Shown: positions 19,067 to 28,776 of the stretch, one piece after another
Position numbering within the stretch: the stretch's first letter is position 1
How the letters are laid out: each line of letters begins with the position of its first letter
Origin: Bacillota bacterium
GTDB lineage: Bacteria > Bacillota > Clostridia > DSM-8532
Assembly: GCA_022702935.2 (NCBI GenBank)
Contig: JAKIML020000099.1
Coordinates: 1-57,470 of the forward strand
Length of the DNA: 57,470 bases
Direction: 5' to 3'
Made by a program: the position numbers and the translations under genes
Notes under the pieces: generated by a model
Database searches by the model: none
What the model was told of the DNA's origin: nothing
The model's input: only the letters and a program-made list of their open reading frames with translations

Positions 19067-20497
19067 TTATGCCTTCAGCTCAATGTGTTTTTCCTGGATT
19101 TGATTCTTTTGTAGAATGGGACGAACATGCTCGTTAAGGAATTCCTCAACCTGCTGACTGCTTCTGCCAATGTAATTCTCGGGAGAAAGAACCGCGTTAA
19201 GTTCCTCAAGGCTCATGCCAAACATAGGATCGCCAGCGATTCTCTCAATAAGATCATTGGCTTTCCCCTCTTCTTTGACCATTCGGGCAGCTTCCATGGA
19301 GTGAACACGGATGCGTTCGTGAAGCTCCTGTCTATCCCCTCCGCGCTTGACAGCCGCCATAAGGATGTTTTCGGTGGCCATGAAGGGCAGTTCTTCCATG
19401 ACTCTCCTGCGAATGATTTTGGGATAGACAACAATTCCGTCTGCAATGTTGTTATAGATATTGAGTATGGCATCAATGGCTAAAAAGGCCTCAGGAATAG
19501 CGATTCGCTTATTGGCCGAATCGTCCAGAGTTCTTTCAAACCATTGCGTGGAGGCAGTAATGGCAGGATTCAAAGCATTGACAATGACGTAGCGTGCCAA
19601 TGAAGAGATACGCTCACTGCGCATGGGGTTCCGCTTATAGGCCATGGCCGAGGAACCGATCTGCTTCTTTTCAAAGGGCTCTTCCAGCTCCTTCAGATTG
19701 GCAAGAAGCCTCATATCATTGCTGAATTTGTATGCGCTTTGAGCAATGGCGCTCAATGTGCTGAGAATGCGCGAGTCTTGCTTCCTGGAATAGGTTTGAC
19801 CAGAAACAGGCATTACATTGGTAAAGCCCAGTTTCTCCGCAATAAGCTTCTCCAGACGCTTAACCTTCTCATGATCATTATCAAAGAGCGCTAAGAAGCT
19901 GGCCTGGGTACCGGTGGTTCCCTTGCTTCCCAGCAATCTGAGATGATCCAGGGTAAAATCCAGTTCCTCTAAATCCAGAAGCAGATCCTGAATCCACAGA
20001 CATGCTCTTTTGCCAACTGTAACAAGCTGGGCGGGCTGATAATGGGTAAAGCCCAGAGTGGGCATGTCCTTATACTTTTCTGCAAAACGGGACAGCTTTG
20101 ATATCACCGACAGGAGCTTGCTCCTGACAAGCTTCAGGGCCTCGGCATAGATAATGACATCGGTATTGTCACCTACATAACATGAGGTGGCTCCTAAATG
20201 TATAATGCCCTTTGCTTTTTCACATTGGGCCCCATAAGCATGGACATGGGACATGACGTCGTGTCGGGTTTCCTTCTCAATTTGTTCGGCGAGCTCGTAG
20301 TTAATATCGTCTTTGAAGGCTTTGAGCTCTTCAATTTGTTCATCTGTGATGTCCAACCCAAGTTCTTTTTCTGATTCGGCCAGAGCAATCCATAATCTTC
20401 TCCATGTTCTGAACTTGGTATCAGGAGAAAACAGCTCTAGCATTTCTTGACTTGCATAACGCGCATTAAATGGACTTTCATAGATATTCCTGGACAA
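19067..20497 (-). CDS. purB: Adenylosuccinate lyase
   Basis: A 476-residue enzyme of the fumarase/aspartase superfamily. It removes fumarate from SAICAR and from adenylosuccinate in purine synthesis. The signature [15 protein letters not shown] (around residue 288) carries the catalytic serine loop; [14 protein letters not shown] and [18 protein letters not shown] are the other two conserved regions. The start appears to be TTG at 20497, nine bases after CCGGAGG, giving [10 protein letters not shown], which aligns with the family; no in-frame ATG lies nearby. It stands alone rather than in a pur operon. Confidence 0.96.
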   Translation of the reverse strand: MSRNIYESPFNARYASQEMLELFSPDTKFRTWRRLWIALAESEKELGLDITDEQIEELKAFKDDINYELAEQIEKETRHDVMSHVHAYGAQCEKAKGIIHLGATSCYVGDNTDVIIYAEALKLVRSKLLSVISKLSRFAEKYKDMPTLGFTHYQPAQLVTVGKRACLWIQDLLLDLEELDFTLDHLRLLGSKGTTGTQASFLALFDNDHEKVKRLEKLIAEKLGFTNVMPVSGQTYSRKQDSRILSTLSAIAQSAYKFSNDMRLLANLKELEEPFEKKQIGSSAMAYKRNPMRSERISSLARYVIVNALNPAITASTQWFERTLDDSANKRIAIPEAFLAIDAILNIYNNIADGIVVYPKIIRRRVMEELPFMATENILMAAVKRGGDRQELHERIRVHSMEAARMVKEEGKANDLIERIAGDPMFGMSLEELNAVLSPENYIGRSSQQVEEFLNEHVRPILQKNQIQEKHIELKA

Positions 20498-20704
20498 ATT
20501 ATGTATCCTCCGGCTTCCTATTGGTATATAACGTCGTCATGATGTCTTGATATTAAAGCGTCATCATATCTTATTGTATTGAATTAATAAGTGCAGAGAA
20601 TATTATATATCGAAACACGGCAAAAATCCAGAGTGAAATTGAATTTTGACAGAATTTTGACAGGTTTGTGATGTTCAAAACCATAAATCACTTTAGACAA
20701 GGAA

Positions 20705-20734
20705 TAAGGTGAACGAGATGGCTCATTCACCTTA
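20705..20734 (-). terminator. Probable terminator after the aminotransferase gene
   Basis: TAAGGTGAACGAG (20705-20717) pairs with CTCATTCACCTTA (20722-20734) with one mismatch. The T-run is poor, so termination efficiency is uncertain. Confidence 0.55.
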
Positions 20735-20784
20735 ATACCGTGCTGTTTCAAGCGTTATAGAATCTATGTATTGTTTGCTGTCCC

Positions 20785-22056
20785 CTATGCCAATACCTTC
20801 TCCAGGGCAGCCAGTTCAACACAGAGGGTTAGAATTTCAATAGCCTTCTTTAGCTCATCCATGGGAGGATAGGTGGGCGCAATGCGGATATTGCTGTCCT
20901 GAGGATCCTTTCCGTAAGGGAAGGTAGCCCCGGCAGGAGTAAGGGTCACACCCGCTTCCTTGGCCAACTGAACAGTTCTCTTGGCACAGCCCTCCAGAAC
21001 ATCCAGGCTGATAAAGTATCCGCCATTGGGCTTATTCCAGCTTGCTATGCCCTTTCCTTTCAGATTCTTTTCCAGGATCTCAGTCACTGCTTCAAACTTG
21101 GGACGCAGAATCTGTGCATGCTTTTTCATATGCTGCTCAAGGTTTTGAGCGTTCTTGAGGAACCTGACATGAAGGAGCATATTGATCTTGTCATGGCCAA
21201 TGGTCTGAATGGCGATCTGCTTCTTAATATGAGCGATGTTTTCCTTGCTGGATGCCATAATAGCCAAACCCGCACCCGAGAAGGTGACCTTGGAGGTTGA
21301 GCTGAACATATAGACACGGTCAGGATTGCCGGCCTTTCTGCACTCAGAGAATATATCCAGAAGGGTATCGGGGGTATCATAGAGATGATGGAATGCGTAG
21401 GCGTTATCCCAGATAATTCTGAAATCAGGTGCTTTGGTCTTCATGAACGCCAAACGCTTAACCACCGTGTCGGAATAAGTAATCCCCGTAGGATTGCTGT
21501 ATTTGGGCACGCACCAGATCCCTTTAATGCTCTCATCCTGAGCCACCAGCTCCTCCACCTTATCCATGTCCGGGCCTTCCTTGGTCATGGGAATGATAAT
21601 CATTTCAACGCCGAAGAGCTCGGTGATGGCAAAATGGCGATCGTAGCCGGGCGCAGGACAAAGGAACTTTACCTTATCCAGCTTGCACCAGGGTTTTTCA
21701 AAACCGTTAAGACCATGGATAAAAGCCTTGGAAACCAGATCATACATCAGGTTAAGGCTTGAATTTCCACCAATGAAAAGTTCATCCTCGGAGAGCCCGA
21801 AGACCTCGGCAAAGAGCGCCTTGGCTTCCCTGATACCGTCCAAAAGACCATAGTTGCGACAGTCGGTGCCATCCGCAGAAAACAGGTTATTGGTATCCTT
21901 GAAAAGATCCGCTGAGAGATCCAATTGCTCAGAACAGGGCTTTCCTCTGGACATATCGAGCTTCAGTCCCTGGCTCTTGTATTGGTCATAGGCCGACTGC
22001 ACTTGTTGCTTTCTTTCAATGAGTTGTTCCTTTGATAAACCCTCAAACGCACACAT
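20785..22056 (-). CDS. PLP-dependent aminotransferase, class I (aspartate aminotransferase subgroup Ic)
   Basis: A 423-residue fold-type I PLP enzyme. LDMSRGKPCSEQLDLS (33-48), the tetrapyrrole-like GGNSSLNLMYD cofactor pocket, PKYSNPTGITYSD, IWDNAYAFHHL and the Schiff-base lysine in SSTSKVTFSGAG are visible. The pattern resembles the group of unusual aspartate aminotransferases seen in Actinobacteria and Clostridia rather than AspC. The likely reaction is aspartate plus 2-oxoglutarate to oxaloacetate plus glutamate, but aromatic amino acids are possible, notable because the aro operon lies upstream. It has its own promoter, so it is not an aro operon member. GGAGGG precedes the ATG. Confidence 0.9.
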   Translation of the reverse strand: MCAFEGLSKEQLIERKQQVQSAYDQYKSQGLKLDMSRGKPCSEQLDLSADLFKDTNNLFSADGTDCRNYGLLDGIREAKALFAEVFGLSEDELFIGGNSSLNLMYDLVSKAFIHGLNGFEKPWCKLDKVKFLCPAPGYDRHFAITELFGVEMIIIPMTKEGPDMDKVEELVAQDESIKGIWCVPKYSNPTGITYSDTVVKRLAFMKTKAPDFRIIWDNAYAFHHLYDTPDTLLDIFSECRKAGNPDRVYMFSSTSKVTFSGAGLAIMASSKENIAHIKKQIAIQTIGHDKINMLLHVRFLKNAQNLEQHMKKHAQILRPKFEAVTEILEKNLKGKGIASWNKPNGGYFISLDVLEGCAKRTVQLAKEAGVTLTPAGATFPYGKDPQDSNIRIAPTYPPMDELKKAIEILTLCVELAALEKVLA

Positions 22057-22117
22057 TTAATAAACCCTCCAAAAATAAAACCACAGTAATCAGAAAGACT
22101 TATCTTTATCTCTCATT

Positions 22118-22146
22118 ATTGTATGACAGATCATAAGAATTTGCAA
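22118..22146 (-). promoter_or_regulatory. Sigma-A type promoter of the aminotransferase gene
   Basis: On the minus strand TTGCAA (22146-22141), 17-base spacer, TACAAT (22123-22118); the leader to the ATG is about 55 bases. Confidence 0.8.
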
Positions 22147-22298
22147 GTTTAGTTATTGAATATTGCAAAGAAAATGTTAAGAATTTGACTATCTCACTGA
22201 TGAACAGGCAGCGGCGCCGTCTGGTGACCGACAAAATAGCAAATCTGCAGAAACATAAAGGCATCTCTGCTTAAGCCCATCACCTCATACAAAAAAGA

Positions 22299-22336
22299 CA
22301 ATAAAAATAAATGCCCTCGGAGAAATGGGGCATTTA
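22299..22336 (-). terminator. Rho-independent terminator of the dacF gene (possible end of the aro operon)
   Basis: TAAATGCCC (22308-22316) pairs with GGGCATTTA (22328-22336); on the minus strand TTTTTATTG follows. Confidence 0.85.
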
Positions 22337-22397
22337 TATACACATTGCAGGACAAATGCTTTAATTATTCATTAAGATAGATGTTTCTCCAGGACCA

Positions 22398-23606
22398 TCA
22401 ACCCGTCATAAAGAGCCAATGACTCAAAACATAGGCGATATAGTCCAATAGTTCCATTTTCTCAGCGCTGCCCATAGCAATCAAAGAAGTTTCAGCAATG
22501 ATTTTATCCCCCTGATAGACCGAGACAGTGCCCAGAATGCTTCCCTGTTTAACAGGGGCTATAAGCTCCTCGGGCAGGGATACACGGGTATATAACGTAT
22601 CTTCCTGTCCGTTATAAATGACTGTGTTAAGGTTATCTGAGACCGCAACTTCTATCTCCTGCAGCGTTCTTGAGCGTTTTATCCTTACGCTTCCCAAAAT
22701 CTGCCCCTTGCTGAGGAGATTGACACGGCCATAATGGCTGAAGGAATAGTCCAGAATCTGCTTGCTGCTGGAGGTTCTCAGGCTTTTGGAGTCACAGAAC
22801 AAAACCACTGAGATAAAGCGCATATCATTCTTGGTGACACTGGTGACCAGGCAGCGTCCGGCAAGCCCCGTATAACCGGTTTTAACACCATCGGCTCCCG
22901 CATATTCGGTCAGCATTTCGTTGGTGTTCTTTAAGACTCTGCCGTTATAATAATACTCCCGGGTCCTTACAATCTCATTGAAAACCTCGTTTTTCAAGGC
23001 ATATCGGGTAATCTTGGCCAGGTCGTAGGCAGTGGTATAATGATTCTCGGCATCCAGGCCGTGGGGATTGGAAAAGCTGGTGGAATATGCACCTATTTCG
23101 ATGGCTTTTTGGTTCATCATCTCCGCAAAGCCCTCTATGCTTCCTCCCACATGCTCGGCAATGGCCACAGCGGCATCATTGCCCGAACAAAGCAGCATGC
23201 CATAGAGGAGATCCTTGAGCTTCATGGTGCTCCCTTCCTTGATGCCCATCACCGAGCCGCCCATATGGGCCGCCTTGCCGCTGATGACCACATCCTCGTC
23301 CAAGGAACAGTTCTCCAAAGCTACAATGGCCGTCATAATCTTGGTGGTGCTGGCCATGGGCCGTTTCACATAGGCATTCTTTTCATAGAGGATATTTCCG
23401 GTCTCAAAATCTATCACAATGGCGGAACGGGCATTTATGGAGGGCAGGGTACTCACTTCCAAAGCGTCATCCTTCATTGCAACAGCCCGAGCCGTTTCCT
23501 GGACAACCGGGACATCGGCAGCGGGCTTATTTTGAAGGAACTCTGTTGAAAAAAAATAGATTCCCAGCATAATGAGCACAAGATACAGGATATCAGTTTT
23601 CTTCAA
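22398..23606 (-). CDS. D-alanyl-D-alanine carboxypeptidase (peptidase S11, DacF type)
   Basis: A 402-residue membrane-anchored or secreted low-molecular-weight penicillin-binding protein that trims the terminal D-Ala of peptidoglycan stem peptides. A hydrophobic N-terminus (6-24) has no clear cleavage site. The catalytic triad motifs are STTK (SxxK, near residue 86), SGN (near 141) and KTG in DGVKTGYTG. A C-terminal beta-rich domain (PBP5_C-like) and a final hydrophobic helix LLDYIAYVLSHWLFMTG follow. The frame opens with TTG at 23606, nine bases after GGAG. It lies 55 bases after aroK on the same strand and may be read through from the aro operon. Confidence 0.93.
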   Translation of the reverse strand: MKKTDILYLVLIMLGIYFFSTEFLQNKPAADVPVVQETARAVAMKDDALEVSTLPSINARSAIVIDFETGNILYEKNAYVKRPMASTTKIMTAIVALENCSLDEDVVISGKAAHMGGSVMGIKEGSTMKLKDLLYGMLLCSGNDAAVAIAEHVGGSIEGFAEMMNQKAIEIGAYSTSFSNPHGLDAENHYTTAYDLAKITRYALKNEVFNEIVRTREYYYNGRVLKNTNEMLTEYAGADGVKTGYTGLAGRCLVTSVTKNDMRFISVVLFCDSKSLRTSSSKQILDYSFSHYGRVNLLSKGQILGSVRIKRSRTLQEIEVAVSDNLNTVIYNGQEDTLYTRVSLPEELIAPVKQGSILGTVSVYQGDKIIAETSLIAMGSAEKMELLDYIAYVLSHWLFMTG

Positions 23607-23661
23607 AACGCTATCTCCAGAAATTTATACCCTGTGTCAAATATATGATGGATCTTCCTAT

Positions 23662-24159
23662 CTATACCCCATTCTTCCAGATCTCCGCAATGGCTGAAAC
23701 CGCCTTCTCCATATCGGTATTATCAATAACATAATCACTGTATTTTCGGTAAAGGGGGTCCCTCTCTTCCAGGAGCCTAAATAAAACGTCGGTTCCGTTT
23801 TTCAGAAGGGGCCTGTTGGACACGTCCACGGTACGCAAGATATCCTCAATGGGACGTACCAGATAAAAGACAAGCCCCGTGGCCTTTAAAGCCTCCATGT
23901 TCTGGGGACGAAGAACCACGCCGCCGCCGGTGGAAATGACTATGTGTTCTTTTTGGACCAGGGTTTTCACCATTTCGCTTTCGATAGCTCTGAAATATGC
24001 CTCGCCTTTTTCTTCAAAGAGCTTTCTGATGGTGCCATGCCGCTTTTCGATCTCCTCATCGGCATCCACAAAAGGCATATCCAGCACCTCAGCCAGTCTT
24101 CTTCCAAGGGTTGTTTTCCCTGAGCCCATCATGCCAATAAGTACAATATTCCTTTTCAT
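23662..24159 (-). CDS. aroK: Shikimate kinase
   Basis: A 165-residue P-loop kinase that phosphorylates shikimate at the 3-hydroxyl, step five of the shikimate pathway. Walker A is GMMGSGKTT (9-17), the shikimate-binding DAD is in PFVDADEEIEKR (29-40), and ISTGGGVVLR and the lid NRPLLKNG are present. Its ATG overlaps the aroE stop (ATGA), showing translational coupling. It is the last aro gene of the operon. Confidence 0.97.
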   Translation of the reverse strand: MKRNIVLIGMMGSGKTTLGRRLAEVLDMPFVDADEEIEKRHGTIRKLFEEKGEAYFRAIESEMVKTLVQKEHIVISTGGGVVLRPQNMEALKATGLVFYLVRPIEDILRTVDVSNRPLLKNGTDVLFRLLEERDPLYRKYSDYVIDNTDMEKAVSAIAEIWKNGV

Positions 24160-25265
24160 GAGCGATTCAATTCCTCATATATCTCTTCAATCATTCCAGG
24201 GCTGACCTTGTACCCCTGCCATATCTCCTGGGCGCACAGGGCCTGGGCCACCAGCATGAACAAGCCGTTGGCGCATGGGATACCCAATGCTCTGCAGTAA
24301 CTCAGAAGCACTGTTTCCTTGGGATTATAGATCAGGTCCATAACAGCACCTGCCCCCTTCAACTGATCCTCGGTCAGCGGTGAGGCCTGGCTGTGGGAGG
24401 ACATGCCCACCGGGGTAGTATTAACGACCAAATCAAAACCAGAGGCCGTAAAGGCTTTAATATCAGTGCAGGGCAGATCCGGGAACTTCTGCTTTGCCTC
24501 CTGGGGATTACGGGTGACAAGATGAATCTCTGAGGCTCCATGGTCCTTCAGAAAGGCAATGACTGCCCGGGATGACCCTCCGCTTCCGAGAACGGCACAG
24601 CGCTTGCCCTCATAGGATAGCCCATGATGGTCCAGGGCCATGCCAAAACCATAATAATCGGTATTATAACCCCTATATTCCTCCCCGAGGAGGATGGTAT
24701 TGACAGCACCAATATTCCTGGCCTCATCGGATATAAAATTCAAAGCGCTCATTAATTCGGTTTTATAGGGAATGGTAATATTAATGCCTGCATAGCCTTC
24801 TTCCTTCAGCCTGTCTAAAAGCCCCGCCAACTGATCCCTGGGGACTTCTTTTAAATTATAAGTGGCATTGAGCCCGGCCTTTTCAAAGAAAAGGGAATGA
24901 ATCCTGGGCGAAAGGCTATGGGAGAGCTTCTCCCCAATGAGGGCATATTTCTTTGGGGATGTTGATGAAGATGAAAGCCTTTTTGTCTGAAACTCCCGTG
25001 ACTGAGCCATTATCCCTTCATAGGTCAATTTCAGGCACTGGGCATATTGAGGGTTTTGGAGCACTGAAAGTACATTTTCAATGACCTTTTCCTCCCGCCC
25101 CCTGTCCAGAACCTGAATATGGTTTTCTTTTTTATAGTCCGCAATCCTGGTCACTAAATCCAGACGCTTTTGAAGGAGCAGGGACAGCTCCCTGTCCAGA
25201 GCGTCCATCTCTTCCCGCAGCTTCTCAAGGGGGGTGAGCCCCCAATCCGTTTTTTTATCCTTCAT
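24156..25265 (-). CDS. aroE: Bifunctional chorismate mutase / shikimate dehydrogenase fusion
   Basis: A 369-residue fusion. Residues about 12-95 form an AroQ-class chorismate mutase (LREEMDALDRELSLLLQKR, Arg34 and Arg40, with K45/K46 and the final helix MAQSREFQ). After a Ser-rich linker (98-104) comes AroE: SHSLSPRIHS (115-124), catalytic Lys168 in NITIPYK, Asn189 and Asp203, NADP loop GSGGSSRA (227-234) and NTTPVGM. The enzyme would reduce 3-dehydroshikimate to shikimate and rearrange chorismate to prephenate, steps that are not adjacent in the pathway. The ATG overlaps the aroC stop by four bases and its stop overlaps aroK the same way. Confidence 0.95.
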   Translation of the reverse strand: MKDKKTDWGLTPLEKLREEMDALDRELSLLLQKRLDLVTRIADYKKENHIQVLDRGREEKVIENVLSVLQNPQYAQCLKLTYEGIMAQSREFQTKRLSSSSTSPKKYALIGEKLSHSLSPRIHSLFFEKAGLNATYNLKEVPRDQLAGLLDRLKEEGYAGINITIPYKTELMSALNFISDEARNIGAVNTILLGEEYRGYNTDYYGFGMALDHHGLSYEGKRCAVLGSGGSSRAVIAFLKDHGASEIHLVTRNPQEAKQKFPDLPCTDIKAFTASGFDLVVNTTPVGMSSHSQASPLTEDQLKGAGAVMDLIYNPKETVLLSYCRALGIPCANGLFMLVAQALCAQEIWQGYKVSPGMIEEIYEELNRS

Positions 25266-26380
25266 GGCTCATGACTTCCTTCACAGAATGCTTCCAATCC
25301 AAACTGCCCAATAAGCATATCACAAAGCACAAAGGCAGTGGCCGCCTCAATGACAGGAACAGCTCTCGGTACAATACAGGCGTCATGACGTCCCCGAACC
25401 TTTAATTTCGCGTTTTCCATGGTCCTTATATCCACGGTGTCCTGCTCCAACGCAATGGAAGATGTAGGTTTTATGGCCACTCTGAAGACTACGGGCATAC
25501 CGTTGGTAATTCCGCCGTTGATGCCCCCGTTATTGTTGGTTTGGGTTTTAATCGTCTCACTGTCCATATAAAAGGCATCATTGGCCTGACTGCCCCGAAG
25601 GGTGGTAATGCCGAAGCCCTCCCCGAACTCTATGCCCTTAACAGCCGGTATGGAGAAAAGCATGGCCGAAAGATTGGCCTCCACATTGTTGAAGATGGGC
25701 GAACCCAATCCTGGGGGCAGCCCTACCACGGCTGTTTCAATAATCCCTCCCACCGAGTCGGTGGCCATTCTGGCTTCCTCAATGATCTCCAGATAGGCCT
25801 CGCGGCAGGACAGATCATTGACTGGAATATCCATGGTCCTTAAGGCCAGGAGCTGTTCCCTGGTCACGCCAGCCTTGTCAAAGCCAATATCCTTCATGTC
25901 CTGGATGGTATCAATATGGGAACCAATGGTAATATCCTGTTCATCCAGGATGTGCTGGGCCACAGCCCCTGCGAAAACCAATGGCGCTGTAAGCCGTCCT
26001 GAGAAATGCCCACCGCCGCGGATATCATTAAACCCTTTATATCGGACAAAGCCCGAATAATCAGCATGGCCGGGCCTTGCAAGCCGCTCTATATCTCCAT
26101 AGTCCACCGAATGGGCATCCCGGTTTTTGATCATGGCACATAGCGGTGTTCCGGTGGTTCTCCCACGATGAACCCCGCTTAATATCTCCACCAGATCCGA
26201 CTCCTGCCGCTTGGTGGAATGGGGACCCTTGCTGGGTCTCCTTCTGGCCATTTCCTGGGAAATCTTTTCAGAATCCAGGAGAATCCCCGAAGGAAGTCCA
26301 TCCAGAACCACGCCAATAGCCGGGCCATGGGATTCTCCGAAGATGGATAGCTTTAAATTCTTACCGAAAATACTACTCAT
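25262..26380 (-). CDS. aroC: Chorismate synthase
   Basis: A 372-residue FMN-dependent enzyme making chorismate from EPSP by 1,4-elimination of phosphate. Three family signatures are visible: GESHGPAIGVVLDGLPSG (15-32), the RPGHADYSG/DIRGGGHFSGRLTAPLV region, and RGRHDACIVPRAVPVIEA (residues about 332-349). Length is normal. It overlaps aroA by eight bases and aroE by four, so translation is coupled. Reduced FMN must be supplied by a separate reductase, as in most bacteria. Confidence 0.98.
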   Translation of the reverse strand: MSSIFGKNLKLSIFGESHGPAIGVVLDGLPSGILLDSEKISQEMARRRPSKGPHSTKRQESDLVEILSGVHRGRTTGTPLCAMIKNRDAHSVDYGDIERLARPGHADYSGFVRYKGFNDIRGGGHFSGRLTAPLVFAGAVAQHILDEQDITIGSHIDTIQDMKDIGFDKAGVTREQLLALRTMDIPVNDLSCREAYLEIIEEARMATDSVGGIIETAVVGLPPGLGSPIFNNVEANLSAMLFSIPAVKGIEFGEGFGITTLRGSQANDAFYMDSETIKTQTNNNGGINGGITNGMPVVFRVAIKPTSSIALEQDTVDIRTMENAKLKVRGRHDACIVPRAVPVIEAATAFVLCDMLIGQFGLEAFCEGSHEP

Positions 26381-27671
26381 AGGCTTCTACCTTTCCTCCT
26401 AAAGCCACAAAGTCCTCCCAGAATTCCGGGTACGACTTGTTTACGGCATCACTGCCCTCAATGTCTATAATCTCCTGGCAGGCCGCCGAAGCCACGGCCA
26501 GGGACATAACAATGCGGTGATCCCCCGAACCATGGGTTTTGCCTCCATGCAATCCGGGAACACCATCAATAATGAGTCCCTCGGGTTCCTCGACGATGCG
26601 CGCTCCCAGGGCTGACAGCTCACGGCAGGTGGTGGCCAGCCGATCCGATTCCTTGATACGAAGCCGGGCGGCGTTCTTGATATGGGTTCGCCCCTCTGCC
26701 AGGGACGCCGCCACTGATAATACCGGCACCAGATCGGGACACTGGGACACATCGATGTCCATGCCCGTAAGCCTTTCCTTTTTGAAGGTTATACGCTCTG
26801 CCTCCACCCGGGGCTGGGCGCCCATGGCCTTAAGGATATCCAGAATAACCTTATCCCCTTGAAGCGAGTGGGGATTTAAACCTTCAATGGTGATTTCATC
26901 AGAAAGGGTGCCCAGTACGCAGAAAAAGGCTGCCTGGGACCAGTCCCCCTCCACAATGTATTCAGAAACGGGTTTATAACGCTGGCCTCCGGGAATGTGC
27001 AGGACTTGCTCGGCTGGCTTAAACTCACATTGGATGCCGAAGGTTTCAAGCACCTGAAGGGTCATATGGATATAGGGCTCTGATTCGATGCGCTCAGTGA
27101 TTTTAATCACTGAATCCCCCTCCAGCAGCGGCAGCGTGAAGAGCAGCCCTGATATAAACTGGGAGCTCACATTGCCGGGCAGAACATACTCCCCGGGAAC
27201 CAGCCTGCCTGACAGGGTAATGGGCATCCTTCCCTGATTGTCCCTGTAGACAATCCCCCTGGCTTCAAACAGCGCCTGATAGAGGGAGAAAGGACGTTCC
27301 ACAAGCCTTCCTCGGCCAACAAGGGTCACTTCATCCGCCGTTAGTCTGGTGATGGGCATGATAAAGCGGGCGGTGGACCCTGATTCCAGACAATCAATGG
27401 TCTTTTCGCGCAGGGTCACCAAGCCCTGGCCGCGAACACGGAGGCATTTCCTGCCCTTGAAGCGCACGCTGTCGGACAGGGTGAGCTCTGCCCCGAGAGC
27501 ACGAATAGCTCCCATGGTGGCCTGCATGTCATCGGACAGAACCATATTGTCAATAAGGGTTTCCCCCTTGGCCAGGGCTGCGCAGATCATGGCTCTGTGG
27601 GCCATGCTTTTGGAAGGCTGAGCCAAAACCTTGCCTTTAAGAGGCTTTGCAAATATGCGTAAGGACGCCAT
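26373..27671 (-). CDS. aroA: 3-phosphoshikimate 1-carboxyvinyltransferase (EPSP synthase)
   Basis: A 432-residue enzyme joining shikimate 3-phosphate with PEP to form EPSP, the glyphosate target. KGKVLAQPSKSMAHRAMICA (residues 11-30) holds the conserved Lys-Ser pair, LESGSTARFIMPI replaces the usual NSGTxxR, and RIKESDRLATTCRELSALGA is the second signature. The sequence is divergent from AroA class I and closer to Bacillota/class II-like forms; sensitivity to glyphosate cannot be read from it. ATG 27671 follows TTGGAGGAG by nine bases; the gene begins 35 bases inside the end of aroB. Confidence 0.95.
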   Translation of the reverse strand: MASLRIFAKPLKGKVLAQPSKSMAHRAMICAALAKGETLIDNMVLSDDMQATMGAIRALGAELTLSDSVRFKGRKCLRVRGQGLVTLREKTIDCLESGSTARFIMPITRLTADEVTLVGRGRLVERPFSLYQALFEARGIVYRDNQGRMPITLSGRLVPGEYVLPGNVSSQFISGLLFTLPLLEGDSVIKITERIESEPYIHMTLQVLETFGIQCEFKPAEQVLHIPGGQRYKPVSEYIVEGDWSQAAFFCVLGTLSDEITIEGLNPHSLQGDKVILDILKAMGAQPRVEAERITFKKERLTGMDIDVSQCPDLVPVLSVAASLAEGRTHIKNAARLRIKESDRLATTCRELSALGARIVEEPEGLIIDGVPGLHGGKTHGSGDHRIVMSLAVASAACQEIIDIEGSDAVNKSYPEFWEDFVALGGKVEAYE

Positions 27672-28773
27672 CAATTCTCTCCTCCAACTCCTCAAGGTTC
27701 ATGCTGTGAAGCCTGCCCAGGCCGATTCTTTCTATGTAGGCAATGGTTATCATGCCGGACCGATTTTTCTTATCAATACGAATGGCCTTAAGCACCTCTT
27801 CTTTGCAAAGATCAGGAACGCAGGTTGGAAGGCCGTAAAGCTTAAGGACATGGATGAGCTTATCGGTTTCGCCCTTTACAGTGAGCCCCATGGCCTCGGT
27901 CATACGGGTGAAGGCAGCCATGCCCACCGCCACAGCCTCACCGTGGGACAGACCCTGATAGTTCTGTACCCGTTCAATGGCGTGGCCCAGGGTATGACCG
28001 AAATTGAGAAGCTGACGAAGATCATTATCAAACTCATCGGCCTCCACAATGTCCCTTTTAATCTGGCAGCACCGCATAATCAGATACTCCAGCTTTTCAT
28101 TAAGACGCTGACGCAAAGAGGGGTTAAGGACTCCCTTGGTATCAGCCCCATGCCCTTCGGCAAGCTGCACAAGGGTGTCAAAAAGCTGTGCGTCCCGAAT
28201 CATGCCTGCCTTGATAAGTTCTCCCATGCCATTGATCAGTTCATTATCGGGCAGTGATAAGAGAAAGTCGGGATCGGTGTAAACAGCGTCGGGCTGATAA
28301 AAGGCCCCTACCAGGTTCTTGCCCTGGGGCAGGTCAACAGCCACCTTGCCTCCCACACTGGAATCCACCATGGCCAAAAGACTGGTGGGAATCTGGATGA
28401 AGCCCATGCCCCTTAAGAAGGTCGCCGCGGCCAGCCCCGTCATATCCCCGGTGACGCCGCCGCCCAAAGCGATAAGGATATCGCTTCGGGTAAACAGGCC
28501 TTCGGCCAGACATGCATAAATCTGGGTCAGGCTTTCCAAACTCTTGTGCTTCTCACCTGCTTCAAAAATAATGGGCACTACATCAAAGCCCCCATGGCGA
28601 AGCTTTTGGACGAAGCTTTCCCCGTAGAGGGGGTAAATATGGGTATCACAGACCACAGCCAGCTTTTTGCCGTGGTATCTTACCTTGAAAATCTCCGGAA
28701 GACGCTGAAAGAGTCCTGATTCTATGAGAATATCATAAGTTTTATCGCGGGATTTCACTTGCACCTTTTCCAT
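27637..28773 (-). CDS. aroB: 3-dehydroquinate synthase
   Basis: A 378-residue NAD- and zinc-dependent enzyme converting DAHP to 3-dehydroquinate. GGGVTGDMTGLAAATFLRG (residues 103-121), PTSLLAMVDSSVGGKVAVD and the zinc ligands Glu in NGMGELIKAGMI, His in LLNFGHTLGHAIE and His in LSHGEAVAVGM are all present. It lies three bases after aroF and overlaps aroA by 35 bases. Confidence 0.98.
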   Translation of the reverse strand: MEKVQVKSRDKTYDILIESGLFQRLPEIFKVRYHGKKLAVVCDTHIYPLYGESFVQKLRHGGFDVVPIIFEAGEKHKSLESLTQIYACLAEGLFTRSDILIALGGGVTGDMTGLAAATFLRGMGFIQIPTSLLAMVDSSVGGKVAVDLPQGKNLVGAFYQPDAVYTDPDFLLSLPDNELINGMGELIKAGMIRDAQLFDTLVQLAEGHGADTKGVLNPSLRQRLNEKLEYLIMRCCQIKRDIVEADEFDNDLRQLLNFGHTLGHAIERVQNYQGLSHGEAVAVGMAAFTRMTEAMGLTVKGETDKLIHVLKLYGLPTCVPDLCKEEVLKAIRIDKKNRSGMITIAYIERIGLGRLHSMNLEELEERIDGVLTHICKAS

Positions 28774-28776
28774 AGG

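Larger units (their letters stand above)
22057..22397. other. Intergenic region of 341 bases
   Basis: It holds the aminotransferase promoter (22118-22146) and the dacF terminator (22299-22336). The middle part, about 22150-22290, shows no reading frame, no strong repeat and no recognisable RNA. Confidence 0.6.
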